Assembly (NCBI GenBank): GCA_012519925.1
Contig: JAAYPF010000116.1
Location: 1 to 64,000, forward strand
Direction: 5' to 3'
DNA length: 64,000 nucleotides
Source of the DNA: Clostridiaceae bacterium
GTDB taxonomy: Bacteria > Bacillota > Clostridia > Acetivibrionales > Acetivibrionaceae
Below the pieces are notes generated by a model that was not told where the DNA came from, searched no databases, and worked only from the letters and a program-made list of their open reading frames with translations. This document shows, in pieces, positions 1 to 12,008 of this stretch (its first letter is position 1; the number at the start of each line of letters is the position of its first letter). Both the position numbers and the translations under genes were made by a program.

Positions 1-140
1 CAGGAAAATGCAGATAAGAAAATATGCAATTTAAAATTCGCATTATTTTATCTGAACTTTTTATGTTTGGATATTTTATTTTGAAGATATTCTTTGTTTT
101 CTGTATAGTTTAAATAGCAGCTTTACACCTAAATTCACGC

Positions 141-172
141 AAAAAAAAGAACCTTGGCATACACCAAAGTCC
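141..172 (-). terminator. Intrinsic terminator of the gpmI operon
   Basis: Minus strand GGACTTTGG-tgtatg-CCAAGGTTC stem followed by TTTTTTTT. Confidence 0.75.
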
Positions 173-192
173 CCTTACTTATGATCACACAC

Positions 193-1728
193 TTACTTAA
201 CTATCAAAGATTCCCCCGTCATTTCAGCAGGCTTATCAAGCTTCATAATATCCAAAATCGTAGGTGCTAAATCCGCCAATCTTCCTTCCTTAAGCTTCAC
301 ATCACCAAGCCCCACCGCTATCAACGGAACAGGATTGGTAGTATGTGCCGTAAAAGCTCCACCCAATTCGTAATCAATCATTTGCTCTGAATTACCATGG
401 TCAGCTGTAATTAGTGCCACTCCATTTTGAGCCTCAATAGCTGATATAACTCTACCCACACATTCATCAACAGCTTCAACAGCAGCTTTAGCTGCGTCAA
501 AAAAGCCAGTATGACCAACCATATCCGAATTGGCATAATTTAAAATTATAACATCATATTCCTTTGAATTAATCCTCTTTACCACTTCATCCGTTACTTC
601 ATACGCACTCATTTCAGGCTTAAGATCATAAGTCGCAACCTTCGGCGAAGGAATAAGTGCCCTGTCTTCTCCCTCGTATACAGCCTCAACCCCTCCGTTA
701 AAGAAGAAGGTAACATGAGCATACTTCTCTGTTTCGGCAATACGAAGCTGTCTGTAACCTTTTCTACTTATGTATTCACCAAAAGTATTTTCGAGGCTTT
801 GTGGCCTATATGCTACTGAGGCATTCTTAATTGTCTTGTCATACTGTGTCATACACACGAACTTAACAGGGAAATAACCATTGCCTCTTTCAAAACCGCT
901 AAAGTCTTCATCAGTAAAAGTCCTTGTAATTTCCCTTGCTCTGTCCGGTCTAAAGTTAAAGAAGATAATAGAATCGTTTGCACTGATAGTAGCAACAGGG
1001 TTACCGTTTTCTTTAATAACAGTGGGCTTGACAAATTCGTCAAACTCTTCTTTTGCATAGGAGTTGGCAACAGCTTCCCCGGCACTTGAAGCTTCAAGAC
1101 CCTTACCGAGAACCATTGCATCATAAGCAAGCTGAACCCTTTCCCATCTGTTATCCCTATCCATTGCATAATATCTTCCCATAACAGAAGCTATTTTACC
1201 AACGCCGATTTCCTTAAGCTTAGCTTCAAGCTGCTCAACAAAGCCTTTAGCACTATCAGGCGGTACATCTCTTCCGTCAAAGAAGCAATGCACAAATACA
1301 TCTTTAAAATTCTGCTTCTTAGCCAATTCAACCAAGGCATATAGATGAGTATTGTGACTGTGTACTCCCCCATCGGATAGAAGTCCAAACAGGTGAAGCT
1401 TAGTGTTGTTCTTTTTACAGCTTTCTATTGCACTAAGAAATTCTTCCTTATCAAAAAAATCACCGTCTTCAATAGATTTTGTTATACGGGTCAATTCCTG
1501 ATAAACAATCCTTCCAGCACCAATATTGGTATGTCCAACTTCCGAGTTGCCCATTTGACCTGTAGGAAGACCAACATCCATTCCACTAGTTCTGACAATT
1601 GTATTTGGGTATTCCTTTAATAATCTGTCTATGTTAGGCTTATTTGCCGATGCTATAGCGTTGCCTTCTGTCTTAGGATTATTCCCAAAACCGTCCAATA
1701 TAATTAAAGCAACCAATTTATCTTTCAT
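193..1728 (-). CDS. gpmI: 2,3-bisphosphoglycerate-independent phosphoglycerate mutase
   Basis: ORF starting MKDKLVALIILDGFGNN, motif GQMGNSEVGHTNIGAGRIVYQ; start refined from 1746 to the internal ATG. Confidence 0.97.
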   Translation of the reverse strand: MKDKLVALIILDGFGNNPKTEGNAIASANKPNIDRLLKEYPNTIVRTSGMDVGLPTGQMGNSEVGHTNIGAGRIVYQELTRITKSIEDGDFFDKEEFLSAIESCKKNNTKLHLFGLLSDGGVHSHNTHLYALVELAKKQNFKDVFVHCFFDGRDVPPDSAKGFVEQLEAKLKEIGVGKIASVMGRYYAMDRDNRWERVQLAYDAMVLGKGLEASSAGEAVANSYAKEEFDEFVKPTVIKENGNPVATISANDSIIFFNFRPDRAREITRTFTDEDFSGFERGNGYFPVKFVCMTQYDKTIKNASVAYRPQSLENTFGEYISRKGYRQLRIAETEKYAHVTFFFNGGVEAVYEGEDRALIPSPKVATYDLKPEMSAYEVTDEVVKRINSKEYDVIILNYANSDMVGHTGFFDAAKAAVEAVDECVGRVISAIEAQNGVALITADHGNSEQMIDYELGGAFTAHTTNPVPLIAVGLGDVKLKEGRLADLAPTILDIMKLDKPAEMTGESLIVK

Positions 1729-1867
1729 AATACACTCTCCAATCAACTTTATTGCTAGGCTTTACTCTTTAATATCTACCAACAAAATAAAAATATTAAT
1801 CACTACATATAATTTAATGACCTATAAATTATTAATCCTTAAGAAATAGTATTACATTTTATACAAT

Positions 1868-1896
1868 AACCCTCCAGCTTATATAACCGGAGGGTT
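1868..1896 (-). terminator. Hairpin between tpiA and gpmI (terminator/attenuator-like, weak U-tract)
   Basis: AACCCTCC...GGAGGGTT inverted repeat extended by wobble pairs. Confidence 0.4.
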
Positions 1897-1925
1897 ACAA
1901 AAAATCAACGAAAATTGAATATTTC

Positions 1926-2681
1926 TTATTTATTGTATTTTGCTATCTTTTCAAAATCATCAAGCTTGAGACTTGCTCCACCAACAAGACCACCGTCAAT
2001 GTTTGGCATAGCAAAAATTGCAGATGCATTGGCAGCATTAACACTTCCGCCGTACTGAATTCTTACAGCCTCAGCGACATCATTGCCATATAATTCTTTA
2101 ACTACTTTCCTAATAATTGCACAAACTTCTTCAGCTTGCTCGTTTGTAGCTGTCTTACCTGTTCCAATAGCCCAGATTGGCTCGTAAGCTATAACAGTTT
2201 CTTTAACTTGCTCAGCTGACAATCCAAGCAATGCAATTTTAACTTGATATCCAACAAGCTCAGCTGTAACGCCCTGCTCTCTTTGTGCAAGAGACTCGCC
2301 TACGCAAATAATAGGCTTCATACCATATTTAAATACTGCATGAGCTTTTTTGTTAACTGTCTCATCAGTTTCAGCAAAATATTGTCTTCTTTCGGAGTGA
2401 CCAATTATAACATAATCAACCCCAAGGTCTGATAACATAGCTCCTGAAACTTCTCCTGTAAATGCACCATTAGCTTCCCAATGCATATTTTGTGCAGCTA
2501 CTTTAATATTTGAACCTTCAACTGCCTTTTTTACTCCAGGAATACAAACGAAAGGTACACCTACAACAACCTCAGCGTCTGCATCTGCCACTTTTGCTTT
2601 TAAAGCTTCTACAAACTCAACAGCCTCTGTAGCTGTCTTATTCATTTTCCAGTTTCCTGCTGCTATTTTTACTCTACTCAT
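1926..2681 (-). CDS. tpiA: Triosephosphate isomerase
   Basis: GNWKMNKT, IIGHSERRQYF, YEPIWAIGTGKTA motifs. Confidence 0.98.
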   Translation of the reverse strand: MSRVKIAAGNWKMNKTATEAVEFVEALKAKVADADAEVVVGVPFVCIPGVKKAVEGSNIKVAAQNMHWEANGAFTGEVSGAMLSDLGVDYVIIGHSERRQYFAETDETVNKKAHAVFKYGMKPIICVGESLAQREQGVTAELVGYQVKIALLGLSAEQVKETVIAYEPIWAIGTGKTATNEQAEEVCAIIRKVVKELYGNDVAEAVRIQYGGSVNAANASAIFAMPNIDGGLVGGASLKLDDFEKIAKYNK

Positions 2682-2699
2682 AATTGTTTACCTCTCCCC

Positions 2700-3890
2700 T
2701 TATTTATCTAAAAGTACATCTATTCCTGGAAGAACTTTTCCTTCAAGGAATTCTAATGATGCTCCACCACCAGTGGAAATATGTGTTATTTTATCAGCAA
2801 AGCCAAGTTGCTCAACAGCTGCTGCTGAGTCTCCACCACCAATTATTGATACTGAACCAGATTCAGCAACCGCCTTTGCAACTTCTTTTGTACCATTCTC
2901 AAAGTTTGCAAACTCAAATACACCCATAGGACCATTCCAAACAACAGTCTTAGCATTTTTGATTGCTGAGGAATACAATTCTATAGTTTTAGGACCTATA
3001 TCCATACCCATCCATCCATCAGGCATGTGGTTTGATTCAACAGCCTTAAATTCCGTATCGTTTTTAAATTCTAAACCTACTAGATTATCTACAGGGATCA
3101 ATAATTTAACGCCCTTACTCTCTGCTTTTTCTAAAAGACTCTTAGCAAGCTCTACTTTATCATCTTCACATATGGAAGTCCCAATATTGTAGCCTTTTGC
3201 TTTAAAGAAGGTGTATGCCATTCCTCCACCAACTATTAATGTATCAACTTTGTCAATAAGATTTTCTATAACAGCAATCTTATCAGAAACTTTAGCTCCA
3301 CCTAAAATTGCTACGAAAGGTCTTTCAGGATTTGATAGTGCTTTGCCCATTACTTCAATTTCTTTCTGAATCAAATAACCGCAAACTGCTGGTAGATGAT
3401 CTGCAAGACCCGCTGTTGACGCATGAGCTCTATGAGCTGTACCAAAAGCGTCATTTACATATATTTCAGCCATACTTGCCAACTCTTTTGCAAAAGCCGA
3501 GTCATTTTTTGTTTCTTCCTTATGGAACCTAACGTTTTCAAGCATTAAGACTTCGCCATCTTTTAGGGCAGCAGCTTTAGTCTTTGCATCTTCTCCAATA
3601 ACGTCTTTAGCCATAATCACTTCTTTACCTAAAAGCTCGCCAAGTCTTACCGCTGTTGGCTTCATGCTGAATTTATCTTCGAATCCATCTTTTGGTCTTC
3701 CAAGATGTGACACCAATATTGTCTTTGCACCTTTTTCAACTAAATACTTAATCGTAGGAAGAGCACCTACTATTCTTTTGTCATCTGTTATTCTTCTATT
3801 TTCATCCAACGGCACATTAAAGTCAACTCTTACAATAACTTTTTTTCCTTTGACATCAATATCTTCAATAGTTTTTTTGTTCATTGCCAT
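2700..3890 (-). CDS. pgk: Phosphoglycerate kinase
   Basis: [35 protein letters not shown] motifs. Confidence 0.98.
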   Translation of the reverse strand: MAMNKKTIEDIDVKGKKVIVRVDFNVPLDENRRITDDKRIVGALPTIKYLVEKGAKTILVSHLGRPKDGFEDKFSMKPTAVRLGELLGKEVIMAKDVIGEDAKTKAAALKDGEVLMLENVRFHKEETKNDSAFAKELASMAEIYVNDAFGTAHRAHASTAGLADHLPAVCGYLIQKEIEVMGKALSNPERPFVAILGGAKVSDKIAVIENLIDKVDTLIVGGGMAYTFFKAKGYNIGTSICEDDKVELAKSLLEKAESKGVKLLIPVDNLVGLEFKNDTEFKAVESNHMPDGWMGMDIGPKTIELYSSAIKNAKTVVWNGPMGVFEFANFENGTKEVAKAVAESGSVSIIGGGDSAAAVEQLGFADKITHISTGGGASLEFLEGKVLPGIDVLLDK

Positions 3891-3918
3891 TTTTGAACAC
3901 TCTCCTTTTATTTTTCAC

Positions 3919-3954
3919 AAAAAGGTCCGGTTACTAAATAACCGAACCTTTTTT
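3919..3954 (-). terminator. Hairpin between gap and pgk
   Basis: AAAAGGTCCGGTTA / TAACCGAACCTTTT inverted repeat with T-rich flanks. Confidence 0.55.
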
Positions 3955-3970
3955 ATTAAATTACAATCAA

Positions 3971-5002
<1,032 letters not shown>

Positions 5003-5228
5003 TTATATTGAATTAATATATTAGCTTTTGCGTACATGAATGCTGTAAAATTTAATTTATCGATAACATTCTCATGCAACATTTATCATTTTATATTATT
5101 TCATTTTCATTTTCAATACTAAAGTTTAAAATAATTAATTATTTAACAAACTATTATGCCATAAATATTATTTCAATATATATTTTTTTTATGCAAATTA
5201 TAGTAGATAATCTTCAAAAAATATATAA

Positions 5229-6131
5229 TTATAGCTTATAAGATATAGTATATTTATCTATCAACTTAACAGGATTATATGATAATTTAGCCTTTCTCAG
5301 TCCTTCTATACCAAGATCTTGCTCCCTGTTTATATAAGGGACATCCTTCCATCTATTTTCACAGAACTGCTGATTTATAGCATTATATATTCCTCTTATA
5401 TCATCATTCGCTTTTTCAATATGAATAACTGCTGTATCCGCATTTAATAGCTCTCCAATAGTAAACGCCTCATATTTCCCGTTTACTTTAATCAATACCC
5501 CTTCATAGGCAAGCTTTTTAAAGTTACTTAGTGCTTCTAAATTGGCAAGCCTTTCGCAATAAAGCCCCTTATGTTCTTCACATTCCCTTCTTGCACACCA
5601 TTCCTCATTTATCCTTATACATTCACTAATTAAATCCTCCGTTATTTTTACATATTCAAATTCGTAGTTCTTTTTAAAACTATTTAGATGATTCTTCTTA
5701 CCATGAAACTTTTTTCCCCTTAAACCAATTAGATCCTCTGAATTATACAAATAATCGCTACTATTTCTATCCTCCGATATATCAATATCATCTTTAAAGT
5801 AATCCTTAAAATAGTCTAGCTTATCCTCTTCAACTCTCTTAAATATAAGTTTCCAGCCTTTGTCGGAAAAGTATTTCTTTATTTCATCAATTGCCTTTGT
5901 AAAGGTTTCTTTTGTATATCTGCCGATAGGTTCAAAGGCAAAAGGCAAATTGTTTTCCGGTACAGCTATCAGACAGAGCATCCCATCAATTTCTCCAAAC
6001 CTAAATTTATAAGAGTGCCTCCACATGAATATATTAGTAAAATTAAGCTCTGAAATATGCGGAATGTGATCAGTTATGTATTTATCAAATAAATGTTTGT
6101 CATCTATATTAACTTCCCGAAGTTGTAGCAT
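5229..6131 (-). CDS. DUF2156 / phosphatidylglycerol lysyltransferase-like domain protein
   Basis: FEYVKITEDLISECIRINEEW, KVNGKYEAFTIGELL, GIYNAINQQFCEN and NREQDLGIEGLRKAKLSYNPVKLIDKY pattern. Confidence 0.75.
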   Translation of the reverse strand: MLQLREVNIDDKHLFDKYITDHIPHISELNFTNIFMWRHSYKFRFGEIDGMLCLIAVPENNLPFAFEPIGRYTKETFTKAIDEIKKYFSDKGWKLIFKRVEEDKLDYFKDYFKDDIDISEDRNSSDYLYNSEDLIGLRGKKFHGKKNHLNSFKKNYEFEYVKITEDLISECIRINEEWCARRECEEHKGLYCERLANLEALSNFKKLAYEGVLIKVNGKYEAFTIGELLNADTAVIHIEKANDDIRGIYNAINQQFCENRWKDVPYINREQDLGIEGLRKAKLSYNPVKLIDKYTISYKL

Positions 6132-6158
6132 TAAAAACCTCCTCTATCACTAAAACAA

Positions 6159-7244
6159 TTAATCACCAAAACCTACCCCAAGACTTTTTGCAATCTTTAC
6201 AAGTTCCCCTTTCGGATCAACTGTCTTTAAAGTGCCTACCGCCTCCTCTATAGATACCTCTGTAATACAGTTTCCCTTGAGACTTACCATCATACCGAAT
6301 TTCTTCTGATTGATAAGTTCCACTGCATGAACTCCATATCTAGTTGATAGTATTCTATCGTAGGGAACCGGTGCTCCTCCTCTTTGCAAATGACCAAGTA
6401 CAGTTACTCTTGATTCGATGCCGGTAAGTTTTTCAATATCTTCAGCAATTTTGTTGCCCACACCCCCAAGTCTAACCGGGTCAGGACTATCGTTGACCAA
6501 TTTATTGATTACCACATCACCTTCAGTATTTTTTGCTCCCTCTGCCACTACTATAATACTGAAACTCTTACCCCTATTCTTCCTTTCCATTATTTTATGA
6601 GCTACTTTGTTTATGTCATAAGGTATTTCAGGAATAAGAATAACATCTGCTCCTCCAGAAATACCAGCTTGTAACGCTATCCAGCCACCATATCTGCCCA
6701 TGACCTCAAGAATCATTACTCTATGATGGGACTCAGCAGTTGAGTGCAACTTGTCAATTGCCTCTGTAGCAGTATAAACGGCAGTCATAAATCCAAAAGT
6801 TGTATCAGTCCCAGACAAATCGTTATCAATTGTCTTCGGTACTGCTACTCCCTTAATTCCCATTTTCATTAATTCATTTGCAGTACTTAGCGTACCATCG
6901 CCACCTATAAATACCATACAATCAATTCCAAACATTTCAAGGTTCTCTAATATCCTTTGGGACATATCCTTATATTCTGTGTTTCCATCTATATCTACTC
7001 TGTATTTAAGTGGGTTATGCTTGTTTGATGTGCCTAAAATTGTACCGCCTCTGTCAAGAAGTCCTGAAACATCATTCAATTCAAGTTTAACAAACTTATT
7101 CTCCACCAAACCTTTAAAGCCATCTTTAAAGCCTATAACTTCATAACCATATTTAACAATTGCAGTTTTAACCACAGCTCTTAATACGGGATTTAAACCT
7201 GGACAATCGCCACCACCCGTTAGTACTCCTATTCTCTTTATCAT
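6159..7244 (-). CDS. pfkA: 6-phosphofructokinase
   Basis: IGVLTGGGDCPGLNPVLRAVV, GGDGTLS, PKTIDNDL, LGHLQRGG. Confidence 0.95.
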   Translation of the reverse strand: MIKRIGVLTGGGDCPGLNPVLRAVVKTAIVKYGYEVIGFKDGFKGLVENKFVKLELNDVSGLLDRGGTILGTSNKHNPLKYRVDIDGNTEYKDMSQRILENLEMFGIDCMVFIGGDGTLSTANELMKMGIKGVAVPKTIDNDLSGTDTTFGFMTAVYTATEAIDKLHSTAESHHRVMILEVMGRYGGWIALQAGISGGADVILIPEIPYDINKVAHKIMERKNRGKSFSIIVVAEGAKNTEGDVVINKLVNDSPDPVRLGGVGNKIAEDIEKLTGIESRVTVLGHLQRGGAPVPYDRILSTRYGVHAVELINQKKFGMMVSLKGNCITEVSIEEAVGTLKTVDPKGELVKIAKSLGVGFGD

Positions 7245-7333
7245 GTTGTTGCCTCCATTTCTACTTCTTTATTGACCTTTACACTAGTGCAAGATTATTT
7301 TACCGATTGCTAAGGAATAACGAAAAATACCTT

Positions 7334-8446
7334 CTATTCTACCATCGTAATTATTGAAACCAAAAATTCCGCTGCTTTTTCTAGATCATCAATACAAATC
7401 TGCTCCTCAACACTGTGCACCTTATCCATACCTACACTTACATTCACAGCTTTTATACCTTTGCTGTTTATTATGTTTGTATCACTGCCACCGCCTGTTG
7501 CTTCCGTCAGAAGCTCAACCCCTACTTTATTGGAAGCTCTCCTTAGAATTTTTATTATATCATCATTCTCACTTACACTAAAGGAAGGGTATAATAGTTC
7601 TGATTTGAAAACAACCTCTCCTCCAATCTTTTGTGCAGCATTATGGAAGCACTCTTTCATATGCTCTGTCTGCCTTTCAAGCTTTTTCATATCAAGACTT
7701 CTAGCTTCTGCCTTTATCTCAACTTTGTCACATATTATATTTGTTGCTTGTCCCCCAGTTATCACTCCTACATTTGCAGTGGTTTCAGCATCAATTCTAC
7801 CAAGCCTCATTCCCGATATTGCTTCTGAAGCAATCTGAATTGCACTTATTCCCTTTTCTGGCTCCATTCCCGCATGGGCAGCTTTACCAGTTATTGTTAC
7901 ATCGATTTTGTTTTGTGCTGGAGCTGTAACAGCTACATGTCCAATACTGCCTCCATCATCCATTACAAATGCATACTTAGCATTAATTTTGCTCATATCA
8001 AGGTTCTTAGCCCCCCACAATCCACCTTCTTCTGCAACGGTAAAGACAATAATTATATCTCCGTGTGATATGCTATTTTCTTTTAAAACTCTTACTGCTT
8101 CAAGGATGCATTCTATTCCAGCAACATCATCTCCGCCTAATATAGTATTTCCATCAGACCTTATATATTTTCCGTCCACTACAGGCTTTTTGCCTATTCC
8201 CGGCGTCACAGTATCCATATGTGCCATCAATAAGACAGCAGGTACATTTTTATTCCCCTCAACCTTACAAATCAGATTTCCCGAATTTCCGCCTATTTTC
8301 TTTCCAGTATCGTCTTCCTCAACTGCAAATCCCAAATCGTTAAGTTTTGCTTTCAAATAGCCTGCCATTTCCTTTTCTTCAAAAGTTAAACTGTCAATTT
8401 TTACAAGTTCAAGGAATTCCTCAACCATTCTCTGTCTATTAACCAT
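7334..8446 (-). CDS. M20 family (peptidase T-like) metallopeptidase
   Basis: LMAHMDTVTPG, FTVAEEGGLWGAKNL, TGGGSDTNIIN. Confidence 0.88.
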   Translation of the reverse strand: MVNRQRMVEEFLELVKIDSLTFEEKEMAGYLKAKLNDLGFAVEEDDTGKKIGGNSGNLICKVEGNKNVPAVLLMAHMDTVTPGIGKKPVVDGKYIRSDGNTILGGDDVAGIECILEAVRVLKENSISHGDIIIVFTVAEEGGLWGAKNLDMSKINAKYAFVMDDGGSIGHVAVTAPAQNKIDVTITGKAAHAGMEPEKGISAIQIASEAISGMRLGRIDAETTANVGVITGGQATNIICDKVEIKAEARSLDMKKLERQTEHMKECFHNAAQKIGGEVVFKSELLYPSFSVSENDDIIKILRRASNKVGVELLTEATGGGSDTNIINSKGIKAVNVSVGMDKVHSVEEQICIDDLEKAAEFLVSIITMVE

Positions 8447-8497
8447 ATACTCACCTCGTATCTAAATTATTCAAACGTCTCTAAGGAAACCAATTTC

Positions 8498-9013
8498 TTA
8501 CCACTCATACATTGTCAGCTTACCATAAGCCGTCATCCCACTAAAATTATTTTGCCTTAATACTTCAAAAACTATTATTGCAACGGAATTAGATAAATTG
8601 AGAGATCTTATTTTACCTTTCATTGGAATTCTTATACAATTATCCTTATTTTCTAACAATAGATCCTCTGGTAAACCTTTAGTCTCTTTTCCGAAAACCA
8701 GAAAGCAATCCTCTGGATAATTAATATCAGCATAGGTTTTTACAGCCTTTGTTGTTGCATAATAAAATGAAGAACTGGCATACTTACTCCTTAACTGTTC
8801 AAAACTATCATAATATGAAATATCTACTTCATCCCAGTAATCAAGACCTGCTCTCTTTAAATATTTATCTTCAACAGAAAACCCCAAAGGCTTTATCATA
8901 TGCATTTTTGCACCAACTGCAGCACATGTCCTAACTATATTACCTGTATTTTGAGGTATTTCAGGTTCAACTAATACTATATTTATAGCCAATTTAACTC
9001 CTCCTAAAACCAC
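8498..9013 (-). CDS. trmL: tRNA (cytidine(34)-2'-O)-methyltransferase (SPOUT family)
   Basis: NIVLVEPEIPQNTGNIVRTCAA, FGKETKGLP, RIPM...RSLNLSNSVAI. Confidence 0.93.
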   Translation of the reverse strand: MVLGGVKLAINIVLVEPEIPQNTGNIVRTCAAVGAKMHMIKPLGFSVEDKYLKRAGLDYWDEVDISYYDSFEQLRSKYASSSFYYATTKAVKTYADINYPEDCFLVFGKETKGLPEDLLLENKDNCIRIPMKGKIRSLNLSNSVAIIVFEVLRQNNFSGMTAYGKLTMYEW

Positions 9014-9136
9014 TTATAATTTCTTATAGTTTACTTCTAAATCACATTTTTTAGAATTACCTTATAGATTATATATTAAAAACATATTACTTAAAAGCAC
9101 AAGAAATATAAAACAATAATAATCCCCTAGCATCAA

Positions 9137-9166
9137 AAAAGATGGTTCTTTTGCAAACCATCTTTT
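9137..9166 (-). terminator. Intrinsic terminator downstream of cheX
   Basis: AAAAGATGGTT / AACCATCTTTT perfect arms, T-tract on minus strand. Confidence 0.8.
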
Positions 9167-9197
9167 ACGAACATGGAATTAATTATTAATGATACAA

Positions 9198-9662
9198 CTA
9201 CTCTATTACTGAAATATCTATCTCCATTTTATCTTCATTGTTAAATAAAAGAGGCACACATATAGTTTTCATTTTAGTCGGAGAAATTTGCAAATTATCT
9301 CCCATTAAAAACGAAGGCGGTGTAATTTCTATTCCTATTCCTTTAGCATATAAGAGAGTTGCAGCATTTCCAAGTATCATATTTGTAAGCTCTGATATTG
9401 CACTTTTAGATATCTCATCTAGTTCATTTACTTTCATACCACCCATCATAGCAGATGCTATATCAAGAGCAACTTTCTTCGTCATCGAAAATACAGCTTG
9501 ACCTCTTATCTTGCCCGTTAAGCCAACAATAATCACAACACTGTCACTTACAAACGGAGAATTTTTCAACGAAACTTTCCCGAGTCTTGCATCAATACTC
9601 GCCGTTTGCTTTAGCACCGTTTGACTTGCTTCTATGAATGGATTTATGTATTCCACATTCAT
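9198..9662 (-). CDS. cheX: CheX-like chemotaxis phosphatase (CheC/CheX/FliY family)
   Basis: MNVEYINPFIEASQTVLKQ, SELTNMILGNAATLL. Confidence 0.85.
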   Translation of the reverse strand: MNVEYINPFIEASQTVLKQTASIDARLGKVSLKNSPFVSDSVVIIVGLTGKIRGQAVFSMTKKVALDIASAMMGGMKVNELDEISKSAISELTNMILGNAATLLYAKGIGIEITPPSFLMGDNLQISPTKMKTICVPLLFNNEDKMEIDISVIE

Positions 9663-9743
9663 AAACTAATACCACCTTCTCTACCTAGTTTGAAATAAAA
9701 AAAACGTAAAGCATATTAAAGTCTTGCTTTATCAATAAAGTAT

Positions 9744-9848
9744 TTAGGTAATCTAAAAAACAACTGGTCAACTGCCCTTTTTGAAAGAATTTGTTTTGAT
9801 AGATTACGTAACCTAATTAAGGTATAGGTTGTTTTTGAAATGACCTTA
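9744..9848 (+). repeat. F2 dispersed repeat, internally deleted copy
   Basis: TTAGGTAATCTAAAAAACAACTGGTCAACTG... ...GTTTTTGAAATGACCTTA ends shared with other copies. Confidence 0.75.
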
Positions 9849-10236
9849 TGTAGTACACTCCTCTTTTCAGAAAGTATATTTTTATTAGTGTAGTTGCACT
9901 TTATATTCTTTTAGCAACATTAATTAATATGAAAAGATGTAGCATTGTCTTTTAATTCCTTTAAAATGCCAATGAAATGAGTATAGCCATATTATTTTTA
10001 ATTATTCTATAGATATAACATAAAATCCTTCTTTTCTATCACACAAATTTCACAACATTTTATACTTTATCAATTTTTTATTCAAATTCTAAAGACAAAC
10101 CGCCTAAAACGTGCTTTATATTGCAAACTTTAAAATTCTTCCAATAGATTTTATTATAGCAATCATAGTTTTGAATAAAATACCTGTCATAAGGAATAAT
10201 ACTCCTGTAAATAAAAAATGGAAGGATACATTTACT

Positions 10237-11265
10237 ATGGAGTTATTTTCCCCTGAAAGAGTGTTTTTTGACACTACTTCCTTAAAATATCCATTAGGGC
10301 AGAAGCTATTACAGTATTTTGAGGAAAAAAATGTTGAAATTATTAAAGCACCCATCCAAAGGGTATTTCATTTTATTCCAGGCGAATCAGAAAACGATAA
10401 ATACTCACATGCTAAAAAAACCCTCGTGATTACTACAAAAAAATCACTCAATCTTGATATATGCAAACCTTCAGCAGATTATGAGTTTTCACTTGTGACC
10501 AACTGCCCGGGAAATTGTGAATACTGCTACCTTCATACAACACAATCCTTTAAACCATATATGAGAGTTTATGTTAACATTGAAGATATCTTTGAAACCA
10601 TAAAAAAATATATCAACAAAAATAGTAATAATATAACAACCTTTGAGGTGGCTAGTGCCGGGGATCCTCTTGCGGTCGAACATATTACAGGAAACCTTGC
10701 AAGAACAATAGAATTCTTTGGTAAACTTGATAATGGAAGACTTCGAGTTGTCACGAAATTTGACAATGTTGATTCACTTCTAGACATTGAACATAGAGGG
10801 CACACCCGTTTTAGATTTAGCATAAACTCAAGATATGTTATTGATACTTTCGAACACAATACCGCCAACTTTAGTGAAAGAATTGAAGCTGCAACCAAAA
10901 TATTCAATGCTGGTTATCCACTCGGATTTATTGTAGCTCCTATTATGGTTTACGACAATTGGAAAGAGCAGTATAAAGAGTTGTTTGAAACCCTAGGTCA
11001 AAAACTGAACTTTAGCAATAATAAAGCTCCCGTTACCTTTGAACTGATTCAACATAGATTTACAACAACGGCTAAAAACGTTATTACTAAAAGATTTCCC
11101 AATACAAAACTTGATATGGATGAAACAAAAAGAAGCTTAAAATGGGGGATGTACGGTAGATATAAGTATGTCTACCCTCGAGAGATTTCAGACGAAATAA
11201 AGGAATACATCTCTACACTTATAAAAAATAATTTTTCTGATTCAATAATTGAGTATTATACCTAA
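10237..11265 (+). CDS. splB: Spore photoproduct lyase (radical SAM)
   Basis: Radical SAM CxxxCxxC as NCPGNCEYCYLHTT; ATG at 10237 (MELFSPERVFFD) preferred over 10111. Confidence 0.95.
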   Translation: MELFSPERVFFDTTSLKYPLGQKLLQYFEEKNVEIIKAPIQRVFHFIPGESENDKYSHAKKTLVITTKKSLNLDICKPSADYEFSLVTNCPGNCEYCYLHTTQSFKPYMRVYVNIEDIFETIKKYINKNSNNITTFEVASAGDPLAVEHITGNLARTIEFFGKLDNGRLRVVTKFDNVDSLLDIEHRGHTRFRFSINSRYVIDTFEHNTANFSERIEAATKIFNAGYPLGFIVAPIMVYDNWKEQYKELFETLGQKLNFSNNKAPVTFELIQHRFTTTAKNVITKRFPNTKLDMDETKRSLKWGMYGRYKYVYPREISDEIKEYISTLIKNNFSDSIIEYYT

Positions 11266-11358
11266 TGAATAGCTCAAATATCACTTTAGATTTTTCCAAT
11301 GGATTTTTAGCTTATTGTATGCCCTAGCATAGTCGCAACAACTTAGAGCATAGAATAT

Positions 11359-11396
11359 AGAATTCAGAATATTAATTGCTCCTTATTCTGAATTCT
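11359..11396. repeat. F3 palindromic repeat, copy 1 (possible bidirectional terminator)
   Basis: Perfect 13-bp arms AGAATTCAGAATA / TATTCTGAATTCT between convergent splB and spoVAEa; related sequence at 26828. Confidence 0.75.
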
Positions 11397-11431
11397 TCTT
11401 CTATACTTCTTATAATTTGGCTAGATTTATT

Positions 11432-11995
11432 TTAATGTAACATATGTTTTCTTCTTAATATTTCTTGTAATGCCATTGTAGTTATTGGTGATCCTTTTGT
11501 AATCTCATCCATCGAATCCATTTTCCCAGGATCTCCAATTCCCACGATAACCATATCCTTAATATCTTTTAATATACTCAAGGTATCGCCACATATTTTT
11601 GCATCTTCAATATTGTTACCACATTTATCCACACCGTTTTCAATCACTTTGCCTTCTTTTGTTATTGAACAGCTTATGGGAATTCCTTTACAATCTTTGC
11701 CCTTTGACGAAACAGCTACTACACCCAAAACATCAATGCTTTCGTCGTTAAGGATTGTCTCCATAGCAAGTTCCCCTTCCCCTTTTCCTTTAGTTCCACG
11801 ATCATCCACCATAACAACTACAGGGTCATGGGGTGCAGTTTTTATAAGATTTACAATTTCTTCTCCCGACAAAACAGTGGGATTTCCCCATGAAGCAGTA
11901 ATACATCTGCCTCCAATATTGGAAGTTGCCAATTCAACTGCACTTCTAGCAACAGCATCGCCATCTGTAACCAGTATTACTTTTCGTTTTTCCAT
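11432..11995 (-). CDS. spoVAEA: Stage V sporulation protein AE (SpoVAEa type)
   Basis: KVILVTDGDAVARSAVELATSNIGGRCITASWGNPT; follows spoVAEb. Confidence 0.85.
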   Translation of the reverse strand: MEKRKVILVTDGDAVARSAVELATSNIGGRCITASWGNPTVLSGEEIVNLIKTAPHDPVVVMVDDRGTKGKGEGELAMETILNDESIDVLGVVAVSSKGKDCKGIPISCSITKEGKVIENGVDKCGNNIEDAKICGDTLSILKDIKDMVIVGIGDPGKMDSMDEITKGSPITTMALQEILRRKHMLH

Positions 11996-12008
11996 GCTAT
12001 CAGCTCCT

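Noticed and set aside
849-1388. Minus-strand ORFs 849..1169 and 1191..1388 and plus-strand ORFs 1393..1849
   Set aside because: They overlap gpmI in other frames and have no recognisable motifs.
7354-8360. Cluster of plus-strand ORFs opposite the M20 peptidase, up to 150 aa
   Set aside because: Antisense to a well-supported metallopeptidase; low-complexity Ser/Leu-rich translations.
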